Below, in pieces: positions 19,962 to 30,142 of a stretch of 64,000 bases of DNA. How positions within the stretch are numbered: the stretch's first letter is position 1; each line of letters begins with the position of its first letter. The DNA is from Cristatella mucedo. Lineage: Eukaryota > Bryozoa > Phylactolaemata > Cristatellidae. Under the pieces are notes generated by a model. It saw nothing but the letters and a program-made list of their open reading frames with translations, did not search any database and was not told the DNA's origin. The translations under genes and the position numbers were made by a program. Location of the stretch: contig WPIO01000260.1 of NCBI GenBank assembly GCA_009760855.2, positions 112,891 through 176,890 on the forward strand, read 5' to 3'.

Positions 19962-20187
19962 GAGAGAAGGAGAGAGGAAAGAGAGAGAGAGAGACACAGA
20001 GAGAGACAAAGAGACAAAGAGACAAAGAGACACAGAGAGAGACAGAGACAGCGAGAGAGACACAGACACACAGAGGAACAGAGAGAGACAGAGACACAGA
20101 GAGAGACAGAGACATCGAGAGAGACAGAGACAGCGAGACAGAGACAGAGAGAAAGAGAGGGAGAGAGGAAAGAGAGAGAGAGAGAGG

Positions 20188-20220
<33 letters not shown>

Positions 20221-20265
20221 GGAGAGAGGAAAGAGAGACAGAGACAGAGAGGCAGAGAGACAGCG
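19817..20265. repeat. Compound (GA)n microsatellite, about 450 bp
   Basis: Starts as pure GA and then becomes a mixture of GAGA with GGAAAGAGAG, GACAAAGA and GACAGA blocks. Frames through it on either strand give only Arg/Glu or Leu/Ser runs. Confidence 0.95.
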
Positions 20266-20870
20266 AGCCTTCTCGGTAAGCAGGCAGCGCCTCCGATCCG
20301 CAGAGCAACAGAAGCTTCCGTTCTCAGTCGCCTCGAGTTGCGATTAACCCGACGCACTAGCGAAGGGCCGTGACGGTCATCTTCCGATGCCTCCGCAGAA
20401 GGCCAAGACGCAGCCGCGCACGCGCCCTCGGCTGCGTTGTGCGCAACGGCCGGCTAGGCGCCCCGGAAGGTTTAGCCATCGTGGAGGGGCTATCCGTGGC
20501 ACATTCTGTTGGACGGTCGCCGCACTCTTTGGGAATGGCGGGTCCACGTTCCGGTACTCGCCTTGGAAGAGAGTCCGATATTTGCACGACTATTCACCGA
20601 GGCCGCCGCTCTGCGCGTTCGGGCACATGACTCTGCGCGTTCGGGTACCTGCGGGGCGGGGCAGCCGCATCCGGGCGTGCTTTCGAGCAGAGCCTGCGGA
20701 CCCAGTGGCCGCTGCTCGCGGCGCCAGACGGCGGCGCGCGCGGCGTGTGGCGCCGCGGCGCGCGCCGCCGTCGCTTAGCCTTCGACTAATTGACGGGGTT
20801 CGTGAGAATGCCGGTGCGTCGACGAACGCTGGCCGGCTCGGCACTGGCGAACCGGAATGATGCTTATTTA
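20266..20870. other. GC-rich island, coding unproven
   Basis: CpG-rich. A frame at 20387-20860 (starting MPPQKAKTQPRTRPRLR) is long, but the start context is poor and other frames across it are equally open. The 18-mer CTCTGCGCGTTCGGGYAC occurs twice (about 20609 and 20631). It ends where the sequence returns to AT-rich. Confidence 0.3.
20727..20772. repeat. Perfect 15-bp inverted repeat, 16-nt spacer
   Basis: GACGGCGGCGCGCGC (20727-20741) and GCGCGCGCCGCCGTC (20758-20772) are exact reverse complements within the GC-rich island. Confidence 0.8.
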
Positions 20871-21104
20871 TTTTGCTCGCGCCGTTGGATGAATAATCAA
20901 AGAGGCCGCGGGTAGCCAGCGTCTATTTTAACACATATTAAACACGTGTTATACCCGGCTATAGTTGTACGAGTTAGTCTAGAGAGAAAAACCAGTTGAG
21001 CGGAAGAAATTTAAAGAAGAGAGAAAGATGGAGAACAGAGATGGAGAACAGAGTGGGTGAGAGCTAGAGGGCGAGATAGGAACAGAGCACATTCGCGAAC
21101 GGGA

Positions 21105-21107
21105 TAG

Positions 21108-21147
<40 letters not shown>

Positions 21148-21225
21148 TGAGCAAGAGAGAGAGAGAGAGACGCAGAGGAGAGAGACGCAGAGGAGAGAGT
21201 GAGAGAGACGCAGATGAGAGAGACG

Positions 21226-21274
<49 letters not shown>

Positions 21275-21300
21275 CAGAGAAGAGAGAGAAAGAGACGCAG
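21105..21300. repeat. (GA)n microsatellite with GACGCAGAG blocks
   Basis: GA dinucleotide runs interrupted by recurring GACGCAGAG(GA) words, giving a local minisatellite-like texture. Confidence 0.93.
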
Positions 21301-21653
21301 AAAAAAGAACAGATAAATGAGGAGGAAGAGAAGCTTCATGTAATGTGTTAGATGAGCTTACAGCTGAGCAAAATCGCATTTCCAAGTAAAGACAAAGGCC
21401 GGAAGGCCGGACTTGGCGCTGGACACATGGGCTTCAACATAAATTGGGCTTCAACATAAATAACGCAAGGGTTTTCAGACGCTTTTTATGCTGCTGCTTC
21501 CTCTTCGTCTACCTCACCGACAGTCGTAAGATTTTGGAGCCTTTTTGAGACTCGCTGTCAGATTTTGGAGTCAGACTGTGGAGCCGGGCTTCAATGCGTT
21601 TTTTCTGAGCCGTCGGCCTTGCTGGAGTTTTCCTTCGTCAGCATTTCACGCGG
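21301..21653. other. No recognisable gene
   Basis: Transition between the two purine tracts. GGGCTTCAACATAAAT occurs twice (about 21429 and 21447), and CAGATTTTGGAG resembles TAAGATTTTGGAG 30 bases upstream. No gene signal. Confidence 0.45.
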
Positions 21654-22124
21654 CAGGAGGAGGAGGAGGAGGAGGAGGAGGAGGAGGAGGAGGAGGAGGA
21701 GGAGGAGGAGGAGGAGGAGGAGGAGGAGGAGGAGGAGGGGGAGGAGGAGGAGGAGGAGGAGGAGGAGGAGGAGGAGGAGGAGGAGGAGGAGGAGGAGGAG
21801 AAGAAAGAGGAGGAGGAGGAGGAGGAGGAGGAGGAGGAGGAGGAGGAGGAGGAGGAGGAGGAGGAGGAGGGAGGAGGAGAGGAGGAGGAGGAGGAGGAGG
21901 AGGAGGAGGAGGAGGGGGAGGAGGAGGAGGAGGAGGAGGAGGAGGAGGAGGAGGAGGAGGAGGAGGAGGAGGAGGAGGACGGGGGAGGAGGAGGAGTAGG
22001 AGGAGGAGGAGGAGGAGGAGGAGGAGGAGGAGGAGAGGAGGAGGAGGAGGAGGAGGAGGAGGAGGAGGAGGAGGAGGAGGAGGAGGAGGAGGAGGAGGAG
22101 GAGGAGGAGGAGGAGGAGGAGGAG
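21654..22124. repeat. (GGA)n microsatellite, 471 bp
   Basis: Nearly pure GGA trinucleotide for 471 bases with a few interruptions (AAGAAAGA near 21800, GACGGGG near 21979, AGTAGG near 21995). All three phases are open on both strands and give poly-Gly, -Arg, -Glu, -Pro, -Ser or -Leu, so no frame through it should be taken as a protein. One strand is purely purine, which favours triplex or G-rich structures. Confidence 0.97.
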
Positions 22125-22130
22125 TGCACA

Positions 22131-22271
22131 ATGGCTGCGAAAGCACTTGCGACTGTTCTTACTTTATCCCTCATCCATGGCGCAATGTCGCAGATCCAAT
22201 TTCGTCCACCTTTAATTCAGTTGGAAGTCTGCGGGATGCTACGGACAGCATCCAACAGATCTCCAAGGTAG
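22131..22271 (+). CDS. Small frame with signal-peptide-like start
   Basis: Six bases after the GGA tract an ATG in good context (CACAATGG) opens 46 codons. The first 20 residues, MAAKALATVLTLSLIHGAMS, have the short n-region, hydrophobic core and small residues of a secretory signal. The frame ends at TAG (22269-22271), but a possible donor (CCAAG/GTAGCA, GT at 22268) lies just before the stop, so it could also be a first exon. A small hairpin GGATGCT..AGCATCC sits near its end. There is no homology or downstream exon to support it. Confidence 0.25.
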   Translation: MAAKALATVLTLSLIHGAMSQIQFRPPLIQLEVCGMLRTASNRSPR

Positions 22272-22528
22272 CATTCTCCAAATGACAGGCTTCCAAAGTT
22301 AAGCGAATAATAAATGGGTCACTGTTAGCCTGAAAAAGGAAATCTATTCAAGCTCTTGTGACGTCAAGTCACGAGTCAGCAGCAGTAGCTTGATCGTAAC
22401 CGCACAAAACTAGTCGATCGACAGAAGGGGCAGTGAGATTTCGGCGTCGCAATCACGACTTTTTAAATATCCATAAGGTATTTGCACAAGTAGCCAGAAT
22501 AAGATTACTAGCATTACGGACAACATCT

Positions 22529-22849
22529 TCACCATGTCGACAGAAATGCGAAGAGTAATCTTCGAAGCATAGAAATCGCGTGAGACACGACGCAGACAGA
22601 GTGCTCTCGACAGTCGTAATTCGTTAGCATCGGAAATTTTTCACCAATCCTGTACAGCCTGAAATGCCAGATTTCTTCGTCTGGCTCGTATGGACCGTGC
22701 TCAAGAGTCACACGAATCGCAGTGCAGCAGCCAACGTTAGCTGAATGATCGCAGAGCGTTGTAGCAGCTAGAACTTCAGCAGCAGCAGCTTTCGTGAACA
22801 TCACGAAGCTGGTTCTGTTAGCAGTCTCGTGGCTGCGAAGGGTTGCCAC
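22529..22849 (-). CDS. Hypothetical 106-codon frame
   Basis: The minus-strand frame from the Met at 22849 contains VTLEHGPYEPDEEIWHFRLY, with mixed charged and aromatic residues unlike the low-complexity frames around it. It also carries an Ala-rich AAAAEVLAATT segment and four Cys residues in the second half. No known domain was recognised. It may be an exon of a larger gene or a chance frame; no splice context was confirmed. Confidence 0.25.
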   Translation of the reverse strand: MATLRSHETANRTSFVMFTKAAAAEVLAATTLCDHSANVGCCTAIRVTLEHGPYEPDEEIWHFRLYRIGEKFPMLTNYDCREHSVCVVSHAISMLRRLLFAFLSTW

Positions 22850-23718
22850 GCTGCATTAGCCAAATTATTTAAGCCCTAGATATGATTAGCGGTTCCTAAA
22901 TTCCATCCTAAAGAAACCGGAAAAGTCACGCGTATTAATTTGCCGGTTGCGATCAGGGGTTCGAGCATGTCAGCAGGCAAACATTGTGCGAAGACTCTGA
23001 CGCCGCCTTAAAGCATTGTATAAATGAACTTCCTCAAAATCCAAACTGAAAGCCTCCGCATTTTACTAGGCTGTCAATCCGTGCTCGAGAATTAGAGTCT
23101 GGCATCAACCGCCGAGTCAGCTCGCTGCATGACGTCTGCTTCGGTAAATGCGGCGAAGCTACTGCAGCACCTACGCTGGCAGACATCGGGAGGAAGCGGG
23201 TACGCTCTGCGCTGGTTGGAGGCATTTAGGAGTGCTAGCTAGTATTCCAGGTCACTTTACTTCACTCTGTCGTGAAGACACTCGCAAGTAATAAAATCGA
23301 GCGCAAACAAAAAAAGAAGAGGCGAAAATGTACGCTGTCGGGATTTAAATCGCAGCTATTAATTAAAAAATTAGATAAGGCTTCGAGTGTATCGGAAGCA
23401 GAAATGAATAAAATAAACATTCTAATTGACTGCCACCACAACACTTAAAGTCTTTGCGAAACTGTACAGTGCATTCATCTATATAGACGTCATTTGTGAC
23501 AAATGAGACGACCTCGTCAGCACTCAATCGCCTAGATTCTGAGAGCTAGACAAACTGAACCTTTGACTGCGGCCGTTTCGATCTCCAGGTTCCTGGCTTC
23601 GGTCCCACTCCTCCCCCCTCTTCGTCGCTCTCCCATTTTCGTTCTCTCTCTCACGTTTTTCTCTCTCCTGGTGCTCCGGAGAGGCTTCCGGCTAAGACCC
23701 ACACCTTCCTGAGATGCT
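22850..23718. other. No recognisable gene
   Basis: Mixed sequence. A lone B-box-like GGGGTTCGAGCATG near 22958 could be a SINE scrap. The minus frame at 23034-23225 has no domain. CT-rich patches lie near 23610-23665. Confidence 0.4.
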
Positions 23719-24412
23719 TAATAATAATAACAATCATAATAATAATAACAATGCACTTGATAAAGTGCCCTCAGAGAACTCGATCTCTCTCTAGGCGCTT
23801 TACATTTGCTGCACAGGGCAATGCAATTGAATGGTGAGCAATATCATGCTTGATAAACAAACAAAATGAATAACATGGTTAGAGGTGACATGCACAGGGT
23901 CAGCATGCAAATGTGGTTAGTGGCAGCATGAACAGTGTCAGCACGCATAAGCACATCGAGGACGAATCACAAGGACCCACTAAATGCTGTCCTAAATAGG
24001 TGTGTTTTTAAGTTTCTTTTAAATGTGGTCAGGTCATGGGATGTTCTGACGTAGGTCGGGAGGGAGTTCCAGGCTTTGGCAGCATACGAGCTGAATGCAC
24101 GGTCTCCAAAGGATCTAAGGTTTGTACGAGGTATTTCCAGACTGTTGGATTCCGAAAAGCGGGTGGTACGATGCTTGGCCTGATGGGGTAGTATATCTGA
24201 AAGATAGGCAGGAGCCATAGAATGAAGAGACCTAAAAGTGAGCGACAAAACCTTGAATTCGATCCGTTGGTTGACTGGTAGCCAGTGCAGGTCGGCGAGA
24301 AGTGGATGTGGCAACTGCGACGCTCACGACAGACGAGCCTAGCTGCAGAGTTTTGCACCAGCAACAATCGACTGATCGCACATGCTGGCAGGCCAGTATG
24401 CAGTGTGTTGCT
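23719..24412 (-). mobile_element. LINE-A 3' fragment
   Basis: On the minus strand: NSAARLVCRERRSCHI, then LHWLPVNQRIEFKVLSLTFR, SLEIPRTNLRSFGDRAFSSY and AKAWNSLPTY, followed by the 3' UTR, tail stem-loop and an ATT/GTT-rich tail (23719-23752). A frameshift near 24310 separates two frames (23967-24314 and 24029-24367). It is very similar to 13938-14640, so recently related. Confidence 0.92.
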
Positions 24413-25374
24413 AACGGCTAGGACACATCACTTCCGGAGATGCTTACGGCTACGGCTACTACTACACATCACTTTATACACTCGCGCGCCTGTATCGTTT
24501 GCTTAAAATATAGCCATCTTCGTTTCGCCAACAACGCGCCTGCAAGAGGCACATCCTACACAACTACCCGGACCTGCAGATGAAGGCAGCCGCTGGAAGC
24601 TAGGCGTGCACGCCGAAGCCCTGATCCACCTAGCCGGCCGCCGGCAGGCACGATAGTTCTCTTAAATTCCGCCTGTTGCATGTCCGCTCACTGAAAATGA
24701 AGAAATTACTACATTTCCTCGACCTCGACCTTGTCCAGGAGAAGCTCGTTGCATTTCTGCCAAGTGAGGCACGCGGCTGCTCTCCTGGAAAAGGTCGATG
24801 AGTGCAGCGGCATGCCTCACTCGGCTGCGTATCCGACATCCAGGCCTCATCCAGGCTCGAGTCGTTGTTTCCGATCGTGCCGTCTGACAAGGTGGATGGC
24901 GGCGTTGCTGTTATTGTTCGCGAATCGGTTGGCTGTGAGACTCGCAGCCTGGACAGTCGTGTGAATCAGTCAGGTATCAGAACCCCGTCATGGACTTGCC
25001 TTTCACACTTCTGCGGATTCCTTCAGGCTGTCTGACCTTTTTTGACCTTTTTTGTGAAATAGCTTTCAGGGTTACTCTCTCAGATGTTTCTATGCGGCAG
25101 GCCTTCTTTACTGACAGCTTGAAAAATAAAAATTCTCTTTGGCGACAATAGTAACAGTCGGCTACGTTCATTCCTTGACCTTGCTTTAGAATTTCGGTTG
25201 TGTCTAACGCGTTAGTCATAACACTTATATCGGTGACAATGTTCTAGATTTCGTGATCTCAAGGAATATCTACCCCCACATGATAATGTTTACCGTTTCG
25301 CAGACAATTTCAGATCATTGCGCAATCTCGTTTATGTTTCTGCAGAGTCGTGTGTGCACCTTAGCATCGATCTT
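24413..25374. other. No recognisable gene
   Basis: Frames on both strands at 24630-25035 overlap an interleaved inverted repeat and show no domain. From 25035 the sequence is AT-richer and non-coding in appearance. Confidence 0.4.
24725..24821. repeat. Two interleaved inverted repeats (A-B-A'-B')
   Basis: Arm A 24725-24742 (TCGACCTTGTCCAGGAGA) pairs with A' 24781-24798 with one mismatch. Arm B 24763-24780 (AGTGAGGCACGCGGCTGC) pairs with B' 24804-24821 with two mismatches. The order A, B, A', B' means the two helices cross, so a transcript could form either hairpin or a pseudoknot. Confidence 0.75.
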
Positions 25375-25528
25375 GCCGAGCTGGTTTGGTCTAGCAGTTA
25401 AGGTGCTCGCTCCCGACCAAGGTTTGACTGAGGTCGTGGGCTCGAGCCCCGAGGCATACGTGAAGCGCCTGAAAAGAGATTAAGCTCTCTTGGGGCGCTA
25501 TATAAATGAATTATATTACTATTATTAT
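25375..25528 (+). mobile_element. tRNA-derived SINE, best-preserved copy
   Basis: Head GCCGAGCTGGTTTGGTCTAG then CAGTTAAGGTGCTCGC (A-box region), B box GTGGGCTCGAGCCCCGAGGC, then the LINE-A-like stem-loop GAAGCGCC..AAGAGA..TCTCTT..GGCGCT and the end ATATAAATGAATTATATTAC. It is about 150 bp and non-coding. The shared stem-loop implies mobilisation by LINE-A reverse transcriptase. Confidence 0.88.
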
Positions 25529-25600
25529 ATTAGATCTTGCTAAGTAACGCAAATTAAGAAGCACTTGTTCTGAGACATTTTTAAAATCTATTAAACTTTG

Positions 25601-26354
25601 CTAAAATTCGGGCTTGCTTAGATAAGGATACCACGTCTAAGTTTGTTCATGCATTTGTCACATCTCGCCTTGGCTTCTGTAACTCACTGCTTGCTGGCCA
25701 ACCGGCATGTGCAATCAGGCGATTACAGCTGGCGAAAAACTCTGCAGCTAGGCTTGTCTGTCGTGAGCGTCGCAGTTGCCACATCCCACCACTTCTCGTC
25801 GACCTGCACTGGCTACCAGTCATGCAACGGATCGACTTCAAGATTTTGTCGCTCACTTTTAGGTCACTTCATTCTTTGGCTCCAGCCTATCTCTCAGATC
25901 TACTCCACCACCAAGCCAAGCATCGTACCACCCGCTTTTCGGAATCCAACAGTCAAGAAATACCTCGTACAAACCTCAAATCCTTTGGAGACTGTGGATT
26001 TAGCTCGTATGCTCAAAAAGCCTGGAACTCACTCCCGACGCGTCAGAACGTCTCCTGACTTGACCACACTTAAGAAGAACTTAAAAAACCTATTTAGGAC
26101 AGCATTCAGTGGGTCCCTTTGATTCGTCCTTCAGGTGCTTATGCGTGCTGACACTGTGCATGCTGCCACTAACCACGTTTGCATGCAAACCCTGTGCTTG
26201 TCACCCTTAATCATGTTATTCATGTTGTTTATCAAGCATGATATTACTCACGATTCAATCGTGTTTCCCTTTGCAGCAAATGTAAAGCGCCTAGAAAGAG
26301 ATTGAGTTCTCCGAGGGCGCTTTATCAAGTTCATTATTATTATTATTATTATTT
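25601..26354 (+). mobile_element. LINE-A 3' fragment
   Basis: Begins at TGCTAAAATTCGGGCTTGCT (the AKIRACLDKDT region), continues through a frame-disrupted NSAARLVC..RFCRSLLGHF section, LKSFGDCGFSSYAQKAWNSL, the 3' UTR, the stem-loop AAAGCGCCTAGAAAGAGATT..GGGCGCTTTATC and an (ATT)n tail. Its truncation point lies 73 bases after the end of a SINE. Confidence 0.92.
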
Positions 26355-26569
26355 GTGATGCATATCTTCTTGATCTGCACCCAGACTCACCCGAAAGCCT
26401 CTATGCTCTCAATAATGCAGCAATCTCAAAAATTAGGGGCGAGGTCTTGACGGTTGCGTTCCACTACATTATGTCCATGTATGTAATCTTAGGGATTTCA
26501 TAGATTTCAATTTATTGAAAGATGTCGAAATATGTGCCGCGTACAGCTCAGGCTTAAGCACCGCTTTGC

Positions 26570-26890
26570 TAATAATACTAATCATGCATTTGCACAGTGC
26601 CTGAAAAGAACTTAATCTCTGTCTACGCAATTTCCATAGAAAGTGGAGAAAGCACGATCGTGCGGCTACTGGCAACTAACGTGCTCTGTGTCAACTCGCA
26701 CAGGCGTTGAAAGAGACCACAAGGGCCCGCTAAATGTAGGGATACAAAGTCATGTTTTTAGCTTCTTTGTACAGGCCTCCAAGTAAAGCGATCCGAAATG
26801 ACGTCAGTGTCGGGAGTGTAGAGTTCCAGGTGGGAGCATGCGAACTTAAGGCACCGTCTCCAAAGGATTTCAGGTTAGCTCAACAAATCT
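26570..26890 (-). mobile_element. Diverged LINE-A-like 3' fragment
   Basis: Minus-strand order is preserved: coding end (CCTGAAATCCTTTGGAGACG..GTTCGCATGCTCCC), 3' UTR and a decayed tail (AGAGATTAAGTTCTTTTCAG). It is much more diverged than neighbouring copies. Confidence 0.55.
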
Positions 26891-27541
26891 GGGGATGAAA
26901 ACAATTTAGCCAGTTTCAATGACTTTCTCTGTACCTAAAGCCGGATATGTATAAAATATTTCGCGTCTGTTTCCTCTTTCGCTCTAAAACCGAAGTCCGA
27001 CTAGCAGCGGCAGTGTCAGGATTTTCATCTAGGTGCAAGACCTGCAAAATGTGTATTAGAAGGGAGCAAACCAGTGTAGGCGGGCGGCTAAACCTGTAAT
27101 TAACGATGAAATAAAGTACGTCGTCATAGTTTCCGTTTGGTATGAAATTTATTTTTATTAATTGAATATAATTAAGACATAATTTATCAATTGGTAGTTC
27201 TGGGCGGCTACAAGAGTGTAGGCCGCCCAGGTTAATGTACCACTACAGGGGGGGGAGGGGTAAATGCCCTATGGCCCCTAGCTTCAACACCGCCTGCTAA
27301 TTATATCCAAAGGTTTTGTTTATAAGATAATTAAGCGTTTGTTTGCCAACTCTACAATTTCCCAATCCCTGAATATAACTCTTTCGACCGTTAAGTTGTC
27401 CACCTTCCTCTTTGAGATATTGCATTTGTTAGTGCCTCGATGAAGCCGCCTCCGGCTAAATCAAATGTTGAATCGCAACCGTAGACCATTCTAACGGAAA
27501 TCTTCGAGGTTTCAGCGCGCCAAGCAGCTGGCATGGCGTGC
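26891..27541. other. No recognisable gene
   Basis: AT-rich to about 27300. GGGCGGCT..AGGCCGCCCAG sequences near 27080-27230 form weak inverted repeats, and a G-run lies at 27247-27257. Confidence 0.4.
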
Positions 27542-27643
27542 TGCGCGGTCTTCAGGAGACGAGCTCTTTTCGCTCGGCACTCTTGCGATCGCAAGTCTAG
27601 AAGACTGTCTAGCGAAAAGAGTTCGTCTCCTGAAGACCGCGCA
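27542..27643. repeat. 33-bp near-perfect hairpin, 36-nt loop
   Basis: Left arm 27542-27574 (TGCGCGGTCTTCAGGAGACG..) and right arm 27611-27643 (..CGTCTCCTGAAGACCGCGCA) pair at 32 of 33 positions, the exception being a G-T that would be a G-U wobble in RNA. The loop holds the palindrome CTTGCGATCGCAAG. The length and loop size suit a hairpin RNA precursor, but no transcription signal was identified. Confidence 0.92.
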
Positions 27644-28099
27644 TCTTCCCTCTCTGGTCTGTAGCTATAAATAGGACTGGCAACGCTTTTCGCGCGAAAA
27701 CCCAAATGTTCCAAAAGTCTTTCAAATCGGCAATCAGGCAGTCAACACTTGAATAGCCTGGATTAAATTTTTCAGATGTCTTCTAAAATTATCGCCTAGT
27801 TTCCCTTCTCAATTTTTTTAATGACTGTCGGAAAATCGCTGCTAAGCAGCTTCTAGAAAAGTTGAGAAGGATGAAGCGTGAGAAACATTTCAGTCGATAC
27901 TAGAACAGCAGCAGCCCTACTCGGAAACGGCTCTCTTTCGTGTGACCAACGACATCCTAAGCAGCAACCATGACGGAAATATTACTGCCCGCGGCCCTGC
28001 TGGATTCGTCAGCTACGCTAGACACTATCAATCATTTCATCCCATTTGAATGATAGAGAAAAGCAACAGATCTGTTTGAAAAACGAGGCTCTGGCGTGA
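27644..28099. other. No recognisable gene
   Basis: Anonymous sequence between the hairpin and a LINE-B copy. The short inverted repeat GGCGTGATTCAAATCACGCC lies at 28094-28113, at the LINE boundary. Confidence 0.4.
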
Positions 28100-29300
28100 T
28101 TCAAATCACGCCGTTCTCGCAGTCATGGCGTTCAATCTGCGTCGTGTGGCGGTCAGGTCTGTCTCATCTAGCAGACCAGGCACGTGTGGAACTCATCGAC
28201 GGTGTCCCCTCTCTGTCCGCCGCTGTTCTCCACTTATACTTATACTGAGCCTCAGGAAAAGTGATTAGGGCTCCGGGAAAGAGCATATCGCTCGTTTGCT
28301 GACAATAATCAGCTGTATTTGTCATTTAACCGTCGGAATCTGCTGAAGCGACCGACAAACTGAAAGCTTGCCTGGCAGGAACTCGATCGTGGATGTCGGC
28401 AATTCCCTTAAGCTAAGCAACAATAAATCTTAACTCCCATTGGACTGCCGGCGCGTGAGGCTGGACTAGGGGGCTTTGCTCTACTATTTGCAGATGCTTT
28501 AACCCTAGCATTAACACGTGCTCTGAGTTTGAGGCGTGCGTTTTAATAATCAATTACCTTCTTAAAATTTCATTAAGAAGACTGCCGCCACAGCTAGCCG
28601 TCACGTCTGATCAGTCACGCCCTAGATTAGGAAATGTGTATCGATCGCTGCGGCTTGATAAAAGTTCAACAAGCTCCCTGGTTCTGTCTTAGCTAGCCTA
28701 CATCAATTTCGTCCGAGCTGGAATACTAAAAATAAAAAGCTATCAAGCCTCAGCAGTTTGTAATGAGCTGTAAAGGCTGCAAGACTGGTTAATACATCCC
28801 AGAGGTTCATTGGATGTGTCCTGGTTGTTGAAAGAGCTGCGATGATTTCCGGTTGATCAGGAGATTCCGTACACAATTGTTACACCGGCCTTTCAAGGTT
28901 CATCACGTGGCGTGGCTCATTAGTATCTAGCTGAATTGCTGCACGAGCTTCTCAGCCTCCTCGTGCCCTCAGGTCATATATGAACAATAAGTTAGCTGTA
29001 CTCTGTTATATGCTTAATGAGCACTAGCGTCTGAAGCTATTGCGCTGCAGGTCTTAGACTGAGGAACTCACTTCTACAATTCTTACGCAATGGCATATGT
29101 TATCGCGCTGCTGACTGTGGCAAATCCTATCCAGCCGTCCTGAGCTGCTACTTCTATGACGCTGGCTTTACTGACTGCCATCGTGACTCTGCTACGCGTC
29201 TCACGATTTGTTGGATGACGTGAACTCTGTGTTGGTTAATTCGCTGTGACTTGTGGAGTCACAGGCGGAGGTGCATTGCATTACATTAGCCATCAACCCG
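28100..29300 (+). mobile_element. Old, heavily decayed LINE-B copy
   Basis: Collinear with 34530-35745: a decayed GGTGTCCCCTCTCTGTCCGC (RT VPQGS-LGP region), TTTGCTGACAATAATCAGCT where YADD should be, AAGAAGACTGCCGCCACAGC, TTAGACTGAGGAACTCACTT and the 3' end TTGTGGAGTCACAGGCGGAG. Many stops and indels; no functional frame. Confidence 0.72.
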
Positions 29301-29500
29301 ATACTGAAGGGTCCATAGTGATGATGATGCGAAACTGACCTCCCGGGCCGTTTACTGGTCTTGCTTTCAATGTAAAGCGTAACAAGTTTTAAATTAGCTG
29401 CACCGTAATTTGCAGAAGATGCTAAAACCAAATCAGACACCCCATGTACATTTATGCGATCGTGCAAATGGGCTAGATATATGAGCCCAAACGGCGCCAA

Positions 29501-29760
29501 TGAATATTAGTAATAATAATAATAATAATAATAATGCACTTGATAAAGCGCCCTCAGAGAATTTAATCTCTTTAATAATAATAATACAATTAATTTGTTT
29601 AGTGCCCCAAGAGAACTAAATATCTATTCAGGCACTTCACATATGCCCCTGGGCTCGAGCCCACGACCTCAGCCAGACCTTGGTACCCGGGGCGAGCACC
29701 TTAACCACTGGACCAAACCATTTCTTTCTAGGCGCTTTACATTTGCTGCACGCTTCGTTC
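29501..29760 (-). mobile_element. LINE-A 3' tail split by a SINE
   Basis: On the minus strand the LINE-A tail runs from GCAGCAAATGTAAAGCGCCT (right side, about 29728-29752) to AGAGGGCGCTTTATCAAGTG and (ATT)n (29503-29535), but is interrupted at the AAAGAGATT position by a SINE. Confidence 0.85.
29574..29719 (-). mobile_element. SINE inserted in a LINE-A tail
   Basis: Minus-strand SINE: GGTTTGGTCCAGTGGTTAAG (A box), CGTGGGCTCGAGCCCAGGGG (B box), TGAAGTGCC..CTCTTGGGGCACTAAACAAATT. It is flanked by ATCTCTTT (29566-29573) and ATTTCTTT (29720-29727), a plausible 8-bp target duplication. Confidence 0.82.
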
Positions 29761-30001
29761 GAATGAGGAGTATTAATGCTTCCGTAGCATCTACACAGCT
29801 TGCTATCGCAGCATCTCACTGCGGTGTCGCTTTGCATTTCCTCTACTCAAGCTCTGCCCTACCGAATTGCGTTACACCAGGAGTGCGCCACCCACGATAA
29901 GCACAAGCAACACTAACTGCACATGTTATTGACCTCTTCAACGTTGGTGTCTTACAATTAAACCAAAGTTCAGACGTACCGGGTGCGCACTCAAGTCACT
30001 C

Positions 30002-30142
30002 GCCGAGCTGGTTCGGTCCAGCGGTTAAGGTGCTCGCCCCGGGGACCAAGGTCTGGCTGAGGTCGTGGGCTCGAGCCCCGAGGCATATGTGAAGCGCCTG
30101 AATAGTGATTAAGTTCTCTTAGGGCGTTATATGCAAATGAAT

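Noticed and set aside
19360-20357. Long frames (up to 251 codons) through the GA tract
   Set aside because: Artefacts of the GA repeat plus adjoining GC-rich DNA; frames conflict on both strands.
21545-22285. Long poly-Gly/Arg/Glu or Pro/Ser/Leu reading frames
   Set aside because: All six phases are open because the DNA is a GGA microsatellite; no coding evidence.
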